This document shows positions 1 through 8,802 of a stretch of 64,000 bases of DNA, one piece after another. How positions within the stretch are numbered: position 1 is the first letter of the stretch; the number at the start of each line of letters is the position of its first letter. A program made the position numbers and the translations under genes. The notes beneath the pieces are model-generated. The model saw only the letters and a program-made list of their open reading frames with translations, was not told the origin of the DNA and ran no database searches. The stretch comes from Bacteroidaceae bacterium (GTDB lineage: Bacteria > Bacteroidota > Bacteroidia > Bacteroidales > Bacteroidaceae). The DNA lies in assembly GCA_017546785.1 (NCBI GenBank), contig JAFYRW010000046.1, forward strand, positions 1-64,000, in the 5' to 3' direction.

Positions 1-14
1 GCGGCAATTGCCGC
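1..14 (+). terminator. Possible terminator hairpin at window edge
   Basis: The first 14 bases, GCGGCAATTGCCGC, are a perfect palindrome, and a T-rich run (tctttctctttttt) follows. This would suit the end of a plus-strand gene lying to the left of the window and converging on the minus-strand operon. The upstream part of the stem is cut off, so the call is tentative. Confidence 0.4.
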
Positions 15-58
15 TCTTTCTCTTTTTTGTCTATCAAGAACCTTATTATTATAGGTAT

Positions 59-364
59 TTACGCCTCGCCTTTAAATTCATCCATCTTAGGGATATATCC
101 ATTATGAGCCTCAGGCATACGAATCTCGCCAAAGAGAGCCTCATACTTACGGACATTATCCTGAAGAGCGAACATCAGACGCTTGGCGTGCTCGGGAGTC
201 ATTATCACGCGCGACTTTACCTGCGCCTTAGGAATACCCGGCAACAGACGTATGAAGTCAAGGACAAACTCCGATGTCGAGTGCGCAATTACCGCCATAT
301 TGGCATATACGCCATCGGCAACATCATCCTTAATCTCTATCTGCATTTGATTATCTTTATTCAT
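59..364 (-). CDS. DUF3467 family protein
   Basis: A small soluble protein of about 101 residues. The pattern 'YANMAVIAHSTSEFVLDF', then 'P...KAQVKSRVIMTPEHAKRL' and a 'NVRKYEALFGEI' helix, is characteristic of the DUF3467 family, which is common in Bacteroidota and has no established function. Two in-frame ATGs lie nine bases apart (373 and 364). I chose 364 because a purine-rich AGAGAG stretch sits directly before it. The gene is last in a minus-strand run after glyS and the FKBP gene, with a gap of under 30 bases, so cotranscription is likely. There is no signal peptide or membrane segment, so it is probably cytoplasmic. Confidence 0.8.
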   Translation of the reverse strand: MNKDNQMQIEIKDDVADGVYANMAVIAHSTSEFVLDFIRLLPGIPKAQVKSRVIMTPEHAKRLMFALQDNVRKYEALFGEIRMPEAHNGYIPKMDEFKGEA

Positions 365-389
365 CTCTCTCATATATTAAACAACAACT

Positions 390-980
390 CTATTTGAGAA
401 TAGTTCCCACAGGGGCAAAATCGACAAGATTAATATCGAATATTAATGTCGAATATGCAGGAATAGAACCTTTAGACTCCGCGCCATAGCCCAATTCATA
501 GGGGATATATACTCGCCACGTATCGCCTTTCACCATCTCCTCGACAGCAGTAATCCATCCTCGCACACAACCGGCAAGATCGAGCTTCATAGGAACATCG
601 ACCTCTGCATCAAACACTCCATTGTATGTCTCGTCGAACACATAGCCATTGCTGTAGCTGCGCGACGGAATGAGACGTCCGCGATAATTGGCAAGTATCG
701 TATCGTTGTAGTTTGGGTGCGCTGTGCCGCTGCCACTCTCAAGCACCTTGCAATAGACGTAAAAGTCGTTTGCAGTCTCGAGAGTATCGACGCTCTCGCC
801 AAGAAATACTCTCCACGAGCCATCGTCGTTGGCACGAGCAACCTCTGCAATAGAATCTATGAAAATGTTGTTTCTCTGCTGCCAATTGTCGTACTCGGGA
901 GCCTCTATTGTCTCCTCGCACGATGCGAGCGACAACAGCCCAATCACAAACGATAACAGCAGAATTATATTTTTATTCAT
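390..980 (-). CDS. FKBP-type peptidyl-prolyl isomerase, lipoprotein
   Basis: A 196-residue protein with a lipoprotein signal ending in the lipobox LASC (Cys at about residue 21), so it is probably an envelope lipoprotein. The C-terminal half carries FKBP features: 'YNDTILANYRGRLI' near residues 92-105, 'FDETYNG', 'GWITAVEEMVKGDTWRVYIP' and the family ending 'GYGA....GSIPAYSTLIFDINLVDF'. FKBPs catalyse proline cis/trans isomerisation and help fold exported proteins. The N-terminal third before the FKBP core is not recognisable. It starts 6 bases after the glyS stop, so the two genes are likely cotranscribed. Activity is inferred; I did not check every active-site aromatic. Confidence 0.85.
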   Translation of the reverse strand: MNKNIILLLSFVIGLLSLASCEETIEAPEYDNWQQRNNIFIDSIAEVARANDDGSWRVFLGESVDTLETANDFYVYCKVLESGSGTAHPNYNDTILANYRGRLIPSRSYSNGYVFDETYNGVFDAEVDVPMKLDLAGCVRGWITAVEEMVKGDTWRVYIPYELGYGAESKGSIPAYSTLIFDINLVDFAPVGTILK

Positions 981-986
981 TTTCTA

Positions 987-2528
987 TTAAACGAGTTTCT
1001 GCAACAGTGAGGTAATGCTTACATTATCCTGGATAATTGAGCGAAGGTCGGCAATGGGCACACGACGCTGCTCCATTGTATCGCGCTCACGCAATGTTAC
1101 CATACCATCCTCAAGAGTCTGGTGGTCCACAGTCACGCAGTAGGGAGTACCGATGGCATCCATACGACGGTAACGCTTACCGATAGAATCCTTCTCCTCG
1201 TAGTAGCAGTTGAAATTGAATTTGAGGCTGTTCATAATCTCGCGAGCCTTCTCGGGGAGGCCATCCTTCTTCACAAGGGGAAGAACCGCCAATTTAACAG
1301 GAGCAAGAGCCGATGGCAAGCGCAATACAACGCGACTCTCGCCATTCTCTAATGTCTCCTCGCAGTAAGAAGCGCACATTACGCTCAAGAACATACGATC
1401 GACACCGATAGAGGTCTCGATAACATAGGGAGTGTAGCTCTCATTAGTCTCGGGATCGAAATATTTGATATTCTTGCCCGAATATTTCTCGTGCTGGCTA
1501 AGGTCGAAGTTTGTACGCGAGTGGATACCCTCTACCTCCTTGAATCCGAAAGGCATCTTGAACTCAATGTCGGTAGCAGCATTAGCATAGTGAGCCAATT
1601 TCTCGTGGTCGTGGTAACGGTACGACTCATCGCCGAAACCAAGAGCCTTGTGCCAAGCCAAACGAGTCTCCTTCCACTTTCCGAACCACTCAAGCTCGCT
1701 GCCGGGACGTACGAAGAACTGCATTTCCATCTGCTCGAACTCACGCATACGGAAGATGAACTGACGCGCAACAATCTCGTTACGGAAAGCCTTACCAATC
1801 TGCGCAATACCGAAGGGAATACGCATACGGCCGGTCTTCTGCACGTTAAGGTAGTTCACAAAGATACCCTGCGCAGTCTCGGGACGAAGATAAACCTTCA
1901 TTGCACCATCGGCTGTAGAACCCATTTCGGTAGAGAACATAAGGTTGAACTGACGCACCTCTGTCCAGTTGCGTGTACCAGAGATAGGACAAACAATCTC
2001 CTCGTCTATGATAATCTGACGCAACTCCTCAAGATCCATTGCATTGAGAGCCTTTGCGAAACGCTCCTGAAGTGCATCGCGCTTAGCCTTCTCGGCAAGA
2101 ACCTTAGGATTGGTCTCCATAAAAAGTTCCTTGTTAAAAGAGTCGCCAAAACGTTTAGCCGCCTTTGCAGCCTCTTTCTCCATCTTCTCCTCGTACTTTG
2201 CTATCTGCTCCTCGATGAGGACATCGGCACGATAGCGCTTCTTTGAGTCGCGGTTATCGATGAGAGGATCGTTGAATGCATCAACGTGTCCCGATGCCTT
2301 CCAAATTGTAGGATGCATAAAGATTGCAGAATCGATACCAACGATATTGTCGTTGAGCAATACCATACTCTGCCACCAGTAATTCTTTATATTATTCTTT
2401 AGCTCTACACCCATCTGACCATAGTCGTAAACAGCACCCAAACCATCGTAAATATCGCTTGAGGGGAATACAAAACCATACTCTTTACAGTGAGCTACCA
2501 CTTTCTTAAAAACATCTTCTTGAGCCAT
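987..2528 (-). CDS. glyS: Glycyl-tRNA synthetase (homodimeric class II type)
   Basis: Charges tRNA-Gly with glycine. The 513-residue protein has the single-chain alpha2 architecture: 'RPETAQGIFVNY' and motif 2 'GKAFRNEIVARQFIFRMREF' in the core, motif 3 in 'VIETSIGVDRMFL', and an anticodon-binding domain at the C terminus ('LAPVKLAVLPLVKKDG' onward). I start at the ATG at 2528 (MAQEDVFKKVVAHCKEYGF), which matches the usual N terminus. An in-frame start 42 bases upstream gives an extension atypical of the family. It is the first gene of the minus-strand run glyS-FKBP-DUF3467. No T-box leader is visible upstream, as expected for this phylum. Confidence 0.97.
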   Translation of the reverse strand: MAQEDVFKKVVAHCKEYGFVFPSSDIYDGLGAVYDYGQMGVELKNNIKNYWWQSMVLLNDNIVGIDSAIFMHPTIWKASGHVDAFNDPLIDNRDSKKRYRADVLIEEQIAKYEEKMEKEAAKAAKRFGDSFNKELFMETNPKVLAEKAKRDALQERFAKALNAMDLEELRQIIIDEEIVCPISGTRNWTEVRQFNLMFSTEMGSTADGAMKVYLRPETAQGIFVNYLNVQKTGRMRIPFGIAQIGKAFRNEIVARQFIFRMREFEQMEMQFFVRPGSELEWFGKWKETRLAWHKALGFGDESYRYHDHEKLAHYANAATDIEFKMPFGFKEVEGIHSRTNFDLSQHEKYSGKNIKYFDPETNESYTPYVIETSIGVDRMFLSVMCASYCEETLENGESRVVLRLPSALAPVKLAVLPLVKKDGLPEKAREIMNSLKFNFNCYYEEKDSIGKRYRRMDAIGTPYCVTVDHQTLEDGMVTLRERDTMEQRRVPIADLRSIIQDNVSITSLLQKLV

Positions 2529-2598
2529 TGTCGTAACTGTTTCTATAATAAAATCATAAATTTTGTGCAAAGTAAAGCATTTTTTTTGAGAAAAACCT

Positions 2599-2606
2599 TA
2601 ATTTTG
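2599..2606 (+). promoter_or_regulatory. Candidate -7 promoter box for parC
   Basis: TAATTTTG fits the Bacteroidota -7 consensus TAnnTTTG and lies about 106 bases before the parC start. I see no well-spaced TTTG -33 element, so only the -7 box is claimed. Confidence 0.45.
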
Positions 2607-2711
2607 CAATTATTATAATATTAGTAATAGCAAAAGAGAGGGTGTATCGGGAAAGAGATAAATTTTCCGACACTTTTGATTTGTCTGACACTAAAAACTC
2701 CTCGGACATTT

Positions 2712-5366
2712 ATGAATTACGACGAAATTGACGATAATAAAGAGAATCTCGACACACAGGCAGAGAATTACGACGAGCAGACAAGCGAGCATAGCAGCTA
2801 CGCGCCCTCACAGGAGAACTCAACGGCGCACAGGCTTACGGGAATGTACAAGAATTGGTTCCTCGACTATGCCTCGTACGTTATTCTGGAGCGTGCAGTG
2901 CCGCATCTTTACGATGGACTAAAGCCTGTACAGCGACGCATATTGCACGCAATGCGTGAGCTCGACGACGGACGCTACAACAAAGTGGCCAATGTTGTCG
3001 GATACACTATGCAATATCACCCTCACGGCGACGCTTCTATTGGCGGCGCTCTTGTCCAGTTGGGACAAAAGGATTATCTTATCGACTGTCAGGGAAACTG
3101 GGGTAACATTCTCACCGGTGACTCGGCAGCCGCCCCACGATACATAGAGGCCCGTCTGTCGAAATTCGCCCACGACGTTGTATTCAACCCAAAGACTACC
3201 GAATGGAAGCTGTCGTACGACGGACGCAACAAAGAACCCATCACCCTACCGGTAAAATTCCCCATCCTGCTCATACACGGAGTAGAGGGTATTGCCGTAG
3301 GTCTTTCCTCAAAGATTCTGCCGCACAACTTTAACGAGGTATGCGACGCGGCAATATCGTACCTTAACAACGAACCGTTCACACTCTACCCCGATTTTCA
3401 GACCGGTGGCAGCATCGACGTATCGCGTTACAACGACGGCGACCGCACAGGCCGCGTGCGCATACGAGCAAAAATATCAAAGTCCGAAGACAACAAGACA
3501 TTGTCTATCACCGAGATACCCTACGGAAAAACTACTCCGTTGATAATTGAATCGATACTAAAGGCTGTGGACAACGGCAAGATGAAGATACGCAAGGTCG
3601 ATGACAATACATCGGACAAGGTAGAGATTCTTGTGCATCTTGCTCCCGGTGTATCGTCGGACAAGACAATCGACGCACTATACGCCTTTACCGACTGCGA
3701 GATAAGCATCACCCCCTGCTGCTGTGTCATAGACAACCGCACCCCGGTATTTCTCACCGTGAGCGACATTCTGCGTCGCTCGGTAGACAGCACCAAAGAG
3801 TTGCTGCGTCAGGAGCTTCTCATACGCAAGAGCGAGCTTCTCGAGCAGTTGCATTTTGCCTCGCTCGAGAGCATCTTCATCGAGGAGCGCATATACAAGG
3901 ACAAGGAGTTTGAGCAGGCCAAAGATATGGATTCTGCGCTCAACCATATAGACACACGCTTAGAGCCTTACAAAAAGGATTTTATCCGCGAGGTAACCCG
4001 CGACGACCTTCTGCATCTTATGGAGATTAAGATGGCACGCATCCTGCGATTCAACAAGGAGAAGGCCGAGGAGCTTATCGTGCGTCTAAAAAAGGAGATT
4101 ACCGACATTGACAAGCAACTGAGCAATATGATTGCCGTTGCAATTAAATGGTTCACTATGCTCAAAGAGAAATATGGCGATAAATATCCGCGTATGACCG
4201 AGATTCGTAACCTCGACACCATTGTAGCGGCAAAGGTGGTAGAGGCCAACCAGAAGCTCTACATTAACCGCGCCGAGGGATTCATAGGAACATCGCTAAA
4301 GAAAGATGAGTATGTTACCAACTGCTCCGACATTGACGATATTATCCTATTCTACAAGGATGGTAAGTACAAGATTGTCAAGGTGAGCGAGAAGCTCTTC
4401 GTCGGCAAGAATATAATACACATTGACGTATTCAAGAAGAACGACAAGCGCACAATATACAATGTAGTATACCGCGACGGAGGCAAAGGCAACTACTACA
4501 TCAAGCGCTTTGCAGCAACCGGTATGACACGCGACCGCGAGTATGACCTTACTCAGGGCACTGCAGGCTCAAAGGTTGTTTACTTCTCGTCGAACCCCAA
4601 CGGAGAGGCCGAGGTAATAAAGGTGGCACTACGCCCCAACCCCCGTCTGCGCATCACCACACTGGAGAAGGACTTTAGCACCATAAGCATAAAAGGACGT
4701 CAGTCTATGGGTAATATCCTCACAAAGAACGAGGTAACGAAGATTACCCTCAAACGTCACGGAAGCTCTACATTGGGAGGACGTCAAGTATGGTTCGACC
4801 GCGATATTCTGCGTATAAACTTTGACAATCACGGAGAATATCTTGGAGAATTCCACAACGACGACAAGATTCTCGCCATAAGAAAGAACGGAGAGTTCTA
4901 CCTTACTCCCATCGACCTTAACAACCACTACGACGACGACCTTATGGTGATAGAGAAATACGACCCAGCAAAAGTGTGGTCGGCTGCACTGTACGACGCA
5001 TCGCAGCAAGGCTATCCTTATATCAAGCGCTTCACACTCGAGGCAAGCAACCGCCGACAGAATTGTCTGGGCGAGAATAAGGATAACGAACTTATATGGT
5101 TCTCCGACACTGTTTACCCGCGCATACAGGTAATGTTTGGTGGCAACGACAGCTTCCGCGAGCCGCTTGTCATTGAGGTAGACGAGTTTATCGGAGTAAA
5201 GAGTTTCAAGGCACGAGGCAAACGACTCACCACATTCGAGCTTGACGAGATTATAGAGCTTGAGCCTACACGCCAGCCTGTACTCCCCGAGCCTGCCGAA
5301 GAGCCCGAGAGCGAGGATACAAACGAGGAGATCATTGAGCCTACACTTTTCGACGAAGAAGAATGA
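2712..5366 (+). CDS. parC: DNA topoisomerase IV subunit A
   Basis: Breakage-reunion subunit of a type IIA topoisomerase, which decatenates daughter chromosomes together with ParE. The 884-residue protein has the winged-helix core 'YDGLKPVQRRILHAM', the quinolone-determining stretch 'YHPHGDASIGGALVQLGQ', and 'AAAPRYIEARLS' with the catalytic tyrosine at about residue 144. A coiled coil follows (about 340-470), then beta-propeller-like repeats, and the tail is very acidic. I call it ParC rather than GyrA because I see no GyrA box (QRRGGKG-like) in the C-terminal domain and because of the phylum-typical length. The ATG at 2712 is preferred; an in-frame codon at 2676 would add 12 residues. parE is not in the window. 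The stop overlaps the next gene by 4 bases (ATGA). Confidence 0.92.
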   Translation: MNYDEIDDNKENLDTQAENYDEQTSEHSSYAPSQENSTAHRLTGMYKNWFLDYASYVILERAVPHLYDGLKPVQRRILHAMRELDDGRYNKVANVVGYTMQYHPHGDASIGGALVQLGQKDYLIDCQGNWGNILTGDSAAAPRYIEARLSKFAHDVVFNPKTTEWKLSYDGRNKEPITLPVKFPILLIHGVEGIAVGLSSKILPHNFNEVCDAAISYLNNEPFTLYPDFQTGGSIDVSRYNDGDRTGRVRIRAKISKSEDNKTLSITEIPYGKTTPLIIESILKAVDNGKMKIRKVDDNTSDKVEILVHLAPGVSSDKTIDALYAFTDCEISITPCCCVIDNRTPVFLTVSDILRRSVDSTKELLRQELLIRKSELLEQLHFASLESIFIEERIYKDKEFEQAKDMDSALNHIDTRLEPYKKDFIREVTRDDLLHLMEIKMARILRFNKEKAEELIVRLKKEITDIDKQLSNMIAVAIKWFTMLKEKYGDKYPRMTEIRNLDTIVAAKVVEANQKLYINRAEGFIGTSLKKDEYVTNCSDIDDIILFYKDGKYKIVKVSEKLFVGKNIIHIDVFKKNDKRTIYNVVYRDGGKGNYYIKRFAATGMTRDREYDLTQGTAGSKVVYFSSNPNGEAEVIKVALRPNPRLRITTLEKDFSTISIKGRQSMGNILTKNEVTKITLKRHGSSTLGGRQVWFDRDILRINFDNHGEYLGEFHNDDKILAIRKNGEFYLTPIDLNNHYDDDLMVIEKYDPAKVWSAALYDASQQGYPYIKRFTLEASNRRQNCLGENKDNELIWFSDTVYPRIQVMFGGNDSFREPLVIEVDEFIGVKSFKARGKRLTTFELDEIIELEPTRQPVLPEPAEEPESEDTNEEIIEPTLFDEEE

Positions 5367-6226
5367 GAAAGATAGCCGCACGCACACTGTTGCTTATGGC
5401 GCTGCTCTTTATGCCGGCAATGCTAAAAGCACAATATGTTATTACCGACAGCATAATCCCGCGTCGCATAGTGGTAAAATCAACCACCCACGGAATTGCC
5501 GCACTCGACAATTTAGACACCTATCTGTCGGGGTACTCTTTTGTAGGGGCAGGATACAAGCTTAGCCACGAGAATTTCCGCGATGCTCTAATGGGCAAAC
5601 GCAAATGGAAATATCAGACACTGTTCAACGCAACGCTGGGAATTGCTCTGCAGGAGATTAACATACAATATGCGCTGCTTGCCGACTACTCTTGGGGCGG
5701 TTACCACTCATTCGAGATAAACGACAGGCTGCAACTGCTCGCCGGAGCACAGGCGCAACTATCAGGAGGAGTATTATATCTCCCCGCAAACGGCAATAAC
5801 CCCGCATCGGCAAAGATTAGGGCGGCCATCGCAGCATCGGCAATGGCAATATACCATATTCCAATAAAAGGGCGCGACCATATACTGCGCCTGCAATTGG
5901 ACATTCCATTGGCAGGAGTAATGTTCGCCCCACAATATGGACAGTCATACTACGAGATATTCGGACGCGGCGACACCAAAGGAATCATACGATTCTCCTA
6001 CCCGGGAAATACCCCCTCGTGGCGCCACGCACTTACATTCGACATTCCCGTAGGCAGCAAATATCGCAACAACACCCTGCGCCTGTCGTACAGCGGCGAT
6101 TTTTATCAGTCGCGAGTGAACGGGATACGCACACATATATACAACAATGCAATAAGTATTGGAGTTGTAAGAACACTCTACAAGATTAAGGAAGGAGACC
6201 CTATTAAAGCATACAGCCCCTACTAA
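5363..6226 (+). CDS. DUF3316 family exported protein
   Basis: A 287-residue protein with an N-terminal signal peptide (MRKIAARTLLLMALLFMPAM, cleavage near 'LKAQ'). It has alternating hydrophobic strands and 'SYSGDFYQSRVNGIRTHIY..A.S.GVVRTLY' near the C terminus, matching the Bacteroidota-specific DUF3316 family. An outer-membrane beta-barrel-like or periplasmic beta-rich fold is plausible but the function is unknown. Its ATG overlaps the parC TGA and its stop is 2 bases from the next start, so parC, this gene and the S41 protease look like one transcript with translational coupling. Confidence 0.75.
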   Translation: MRKIAARTLLLMALLFMPAMLKAQYVITDSIIPRRIVVKSTTHGIAALDNLDTYLSGYSFVGAGYKLSHENFRDALMGKRKWKYQTLFNATLGIALQEINIQYALLADYSWGGYHSFEINDRLQLLAGAQAQLSGGVLYLPANGNNPASAKIRAAIAASAMAIYHIPIKGRDHILRLQLDIPLAGVMFAPQYGQSYYEIFGRGDTKGIIRFSYPGNTPSWRHALTFDIPVGSKYRNNTLRLSYSGDFYQSRVNGIRTHIYNNAISIGVVRTLYKIKEGDPIKAYSPY

Positions 6227-6228
6227 AG

Positions 6229-7296
6229 ATGAAGAAGATACTGACATATACATTATTGCTCCTTACTCTTACAGGATGTATCAAAGAGGATAGCTTCGAC
6301 AACGACCCCATAGGCAACTTCGATGCCTTATGGAGTATTATCGACCAGCACTACTGCTTCTTTGACTATGCCGAGAAAGAATATGGGCTCGACTGGGATG
6401 CAGCGTACGACAATTACCGCCCGATGGTAAGCGAGGAGACTACCAACGAAGAGCTCTTTGACATTTTAGGCAATCTCCTTGCTGAGCTACGCGACGGGCA
6501 CGTGAACCTTTCATCGGCCTACGGAACAACATACTATTGGGACTGGTCTATAACACGCCCCATAAATTTCAGCGACTCCATACAGCGCAACTATCTTGGA
6601 ACAGATTTTAGATACAACAACGGAATAAAGTTCCAAACTCTGCTCCCCGACAGCATAGGATATATGTATGTAAGTTCATTCTCCAATTCATTAGGAAGCG
6701 GCAATATAAGCCACATTCTTGCTAAAATGGGACGATGCCCCGGACTAATCATAGACATTCGCGGCAACGGAGGAGGAATGATTACCTCGGCCGAGACATT
6801 AGCCTCGCACTTTACCGACAGAGAGGCGTCGGTAGGCTATATGCTGCACAAGACAGGCATAGGACACAACGACTTTTCGCAACCCGAGGAGATGAAACTT
6901 AAGCCCGCGAAAGGAGCTATATGGCTGCGTCCCACAGTGGTACTCACCAACGGAGGAGTATATAGTGCGGCAAACAATTTTGTGATGATGATGCAGGCCC
7001 TACCCAACCCCTACATTGCCATATTGGGCGACAAGACCGGAGGAGGATCGGGAATGCCACTCAACAGCACACTGCCCAACGGATGGCGTCTACGCTACTC
7101 GGCGTGCCCTATGCTCGACGTTAATGGCAATCACACAGAATTCGGCATTGAACCCGACATTAGAGTAGACCTTACCTCGGAAGATTGGGATAAAGGCCGC
7201 GACACAATGATAGAGGCGGCACGCCAATATATAAAGTTTATCTATCAGAATCTGGAGAATAGCGAAAAGGAAGAGGGTGAAACAATAAAATTTTAG
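6229..7296 (+). CDS. S41 family peptidase, lipoprotein
   Basis: A 355-residue probable envelope lipoprotein (lipobox LTGC, Cys at about residue 17). The catalytic region shows S41 C-terminal-processing-peptidase features of the IRBP/tricorn-like type: 'LAELRDGHVNL' before the core, 'LIIDIRGNGGG', then 'VVLTNGGVYSAANNFVMMM', where the Ser of 'YSAAN' is the expected nucleophile, and 'ILGDKTGGGSGMPL'. I see no clear PDZ domain. It is the third gene after parC and the DUF3316 gene, with a 2-base gap. It may process envelope proteins; the substrate is unknown. Confidence 0.85.
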   Translation: MKKILTYTLLLLTLTGCIKEDSFDNDPIGNFDALWSIIDQHYCFFDYAEKEYGLDWDAAYDNYRPMVSEETTNEELFDILGNLLAELRDGHVNLSSAYGTTYYWDWSITRPINFSDSIQRNYLGTDFRYNNGIKFQTLLPDSIGYMYVSSFSNSLGSGNISHILAKMGRCPGLIIDIRGNGGGMITSAETLASHFTDREASVGYMLHKTGIGHNDFSQPEEMKLKPAKGAIWLRPTVVLTNGGVYSAANNFVMMMQALPNPYIAILGDKTGGGSGMPLNSTLPNGWRLRYSACPMLDVNGNHTEFGIEPDIRVDLTSEDWDKGRDTMIEAARQYIKFIYQNLENSEKEEGETIKF

Positions 7297-7327
7297 TCTA
7301 TTCTTACTGTTTTTCAAAAAAAAGCAC

Positions 7328-7335
7328 TATCTTTG
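7328..7335 (+). promoter_or_regulatory. Candidate -7 promoter box for tRNA-Leu
   Basis: TATCTTTG matches TAnnTTTG exactly and lies 33 bases before the 5' end of the mature tRNA-Leu, leaving a short 5' leader. Confidence 0.6.
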
Positions 7336-7368
7336 CACTGTTTTTACAAACAAGCGTCTCTAACGCAC

Positions 7369-7450
7369 GCGCCTGTGGCGAAATTGGTAGACGCGCCAGA
7401 CTTAGGATCTGGTGTTTTGCGACGTGTAGGTTCGAGTCCTATCAGGCGCA
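7369..7450 (+). tRNA. tRNA-Leu (anticodon TAG)
   Basis: An 82-base cloverleaf with a long variable arm. The acceptor stem GCGCCTG pairs with CAGGCGC, followed by discriminator A. The anticodon stem CCAGA/TCTGG encloses loop CTTAGGA, giving anticodon TAG, which reads leucine codon CTA. The T arm contains GGTTCGAGTCC. The CCA end is not encoded. A hairpin terminator follows directly. Confidence 0.95.
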
Positions 7451-7451
7451 C

Positions 7452-7478
7452 AAAAGAACAACCATTGGTTGTTCTTTT
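7452..7478 (+). terminator. Rho-independent terminator after tRNA-Leu
   Basis: AAAAGAACAACC and GGTTGTTCTTTT form a perfect 12-bp stem around an ATT loop, and the T run continues. It starts two bases after the tRNA. Confidence 0.9.
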
Positions 7479-7602
7479 TTTTATTTCCGCAGGCTTTTGT
7501 CGAAGAATCATCAACCGCACTTTTGTCGCTAATACCTTTATTCCCATAATAGAGGCACAGAGGAGTTATTCCTAACATTTATAGGCTAAATAAAGCTATA
7601 AT

Positions 7603-7633
7603 TTTGCCTATTGGCGCAATTATATTACATTTG
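7603..7633 (+). promoter_or_regulatory. Promoter for the GT4 glycosyltransferase
   Basis: A TTTG at 7603-7606 and TACATTTG at 7626-7633 are separated by 19 bases, fitting the Bacteroidota -33 (TTTG) and -7 (TAnnTTTG) pair. The gene starts 22 bases downstream. A second box, TAATTTTG, overlaps at 7599-7606. Confidence 0.6.
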
Positions 7634-7654
7634 CCCATATTTACTTTTTCCTAT

Positions 7655-8731
7655 ATGAAAATACTTTATCTGCAACATATTCCTTGGGGGTGGATTAAAC
7701 AAAGACCACACTTTATTGCCGAGGGGCTCGCCGAAAAGCACGACCTTACAGTGGCTTATCGACTGGGTGTTTCAAAAAAAGGCGTAACAGTAAAGAATGA
7801 GACTTCTGTGAATATTAAGCCTCTGTACCGCTTGCCGTTGGAGCGTTTCCCGCTCATACGCAAGGTAAATTCTCTGCTCTACAATTGGCAGTTGAGGAAG
7901 CAGATGAAAGAGTGTGATGTTGTTTGGCTGACCGCTCCCGATATTCTGAATTGCTGCTCAAGAAAGGCGCTGTCGAGCAAAATTGTTGCATACGACTGTA
8001 TGGACGATATGCTTGAGTTCAAAGTATCGCCACAGGCTCTGAACAATCTAAGAGAATGCGAAGAGTGGCTTATGCATAATGCCGACATTGTTTTTGCAAG
8101 CTCCCATTTTCTTAAGGAGACGCTCGTCAAGCGTTACTGCGACAGGGATATTACAGTCCTTAACAATGCAATAAAGAGAATAGAGGAGATTAGGCATACC
8201 GACGCTCCTAAAGAGTTTGTCGGCAACGACAAGAAGAAGCTCGTTTACATAGGAACAATATCATCGTGGTTCGACTTTGACGCTATCGGCGCCCTGCTCG
8301 ATGCAAGAAAGGATATTGAGGTTCATCTGTACGGAATTTCCGAGATTGATATTCCTAAAATAGAGGGACTATATTTCCACGGTCCGGTGGAGCATAATCT
8401 GGTCTTTGGGATAATGAGTGCAGCCAACATTCTTCTGATGCCCTTCAAGGTTACCCCTCTTATAAAGTCGGTTAATCCTGTCAAGCTATACGAATATATA
8501 TATTCGGGAAAGCCCAGCATAGCACCATTATATGGCGAGAGTGAGAAATTCTCGGATTATGTCTATCTATATAATTCCAAAGACGAGTTTGTATCATTGA
8601 CAAACAACATTCTATCGCAAGGATGGAAACACAAGAAAAGCCCCGAGGAGTGCAAGCAGTTTGCCGCACATAATACTTGGGCCTGCCGCGTAGAGGAGAT
8701 ATTGAAGATATTATCAGACTACAAGAAATGA
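7655..8731 (+). CDS. Glycosyltransferase, GT4/GT-B-like
   Basis: A 358-residue cytoplasmic or membrane-associated protein with a GT-B layout. The N-terminal half starts 'MKILYLQHIPWGWIKQRPHF', the opening seen in family-1/4 and TuaH-like glycosyltransferases. The C-terminal Rossmann half has 'LVYIGTISSWFDFDAI', 'DIEVHLYGISE..IP' and 'KSVNPVKLYEYIYSGKPSIAP', the donor-binding region with 'KLYEY..SGKP'. I start at the ATG at 7655 because upstream in-frame codons fall in the promoter. It is a single gene with no partner, followed by a strong terminator. Donor and acceptor sugars cannot be told from sequence. Confidence 0.85.
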   Translation: MKILYLQHIPWGWIKQRPHFIAEGLAEKHDLTVAYRLGVSKKGVTVKNETSVNIKPLYRLPLERFPLIRKVNSLLYNWQLRKQMKECDVVWLTAPDILNCCSRKALSSKIVAYDCMDDMLEFKVSPQALNNLRECEEWLMHNADIVFASSHFLKETLVKRYCDRDITVLNNAIKRIEEIRHTDAPKEFVGNDKKKLVYIGTISSWFDFDAIGALLDARKDIEVHLYGISEIDIPKIEGLYFHGPVEHNLVFGIMSAANILLMPFKVTPLIKSVNPVKLYEYIYSGKPSIAPLYGESEKFSDYVYLYNSKDEFVSLTNNILSQGWKHKKSPEECKQFAAHNTWACRVEEILKILSDYKK

Positions 8732-8743
8732 CAACACCTTAAT

Positions 8744-8785
8744 ATAAAAAACATAGCCACCCTTTTGTGTGGCTATGTTTTTTAT
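8744..8785. terminator. Bidirectional terminator between convergent genes
   Basis: A 17-bp perfect stem (8744-8760 with 8769-8785, core ACATAGCCAC/GTGGCTATGT) encloses an 8-base loop, with A-rich left and T-rich right flanks. It lies between the convergent glycosyltransferase and GEVED-protein genes and can serve both. Confidence 0.92.
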
Positions 8786-8802
8786 ATGACTCCAATTATT
8801 AC

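Noticed and set aside
1491..2246. Long plus-strand open frame of 251 codons opposite glyS
   Set aside because: It is a shadow of glyS codon usage with no domain, promoter or start signal; the same applies to other long frames opposite parC, sprA and the sialidase.
2529..2711. T-box leader before glyS
   Set aside because: No specifier-loop or T-box sequence is visible, and T-box control is not expected in this phylum.
7369..7650. Integration site at tRNA-Leu
   Set aside because: No integrase, no direct repeat of the tRNA 3' end and no foreign-looking genes downstream.
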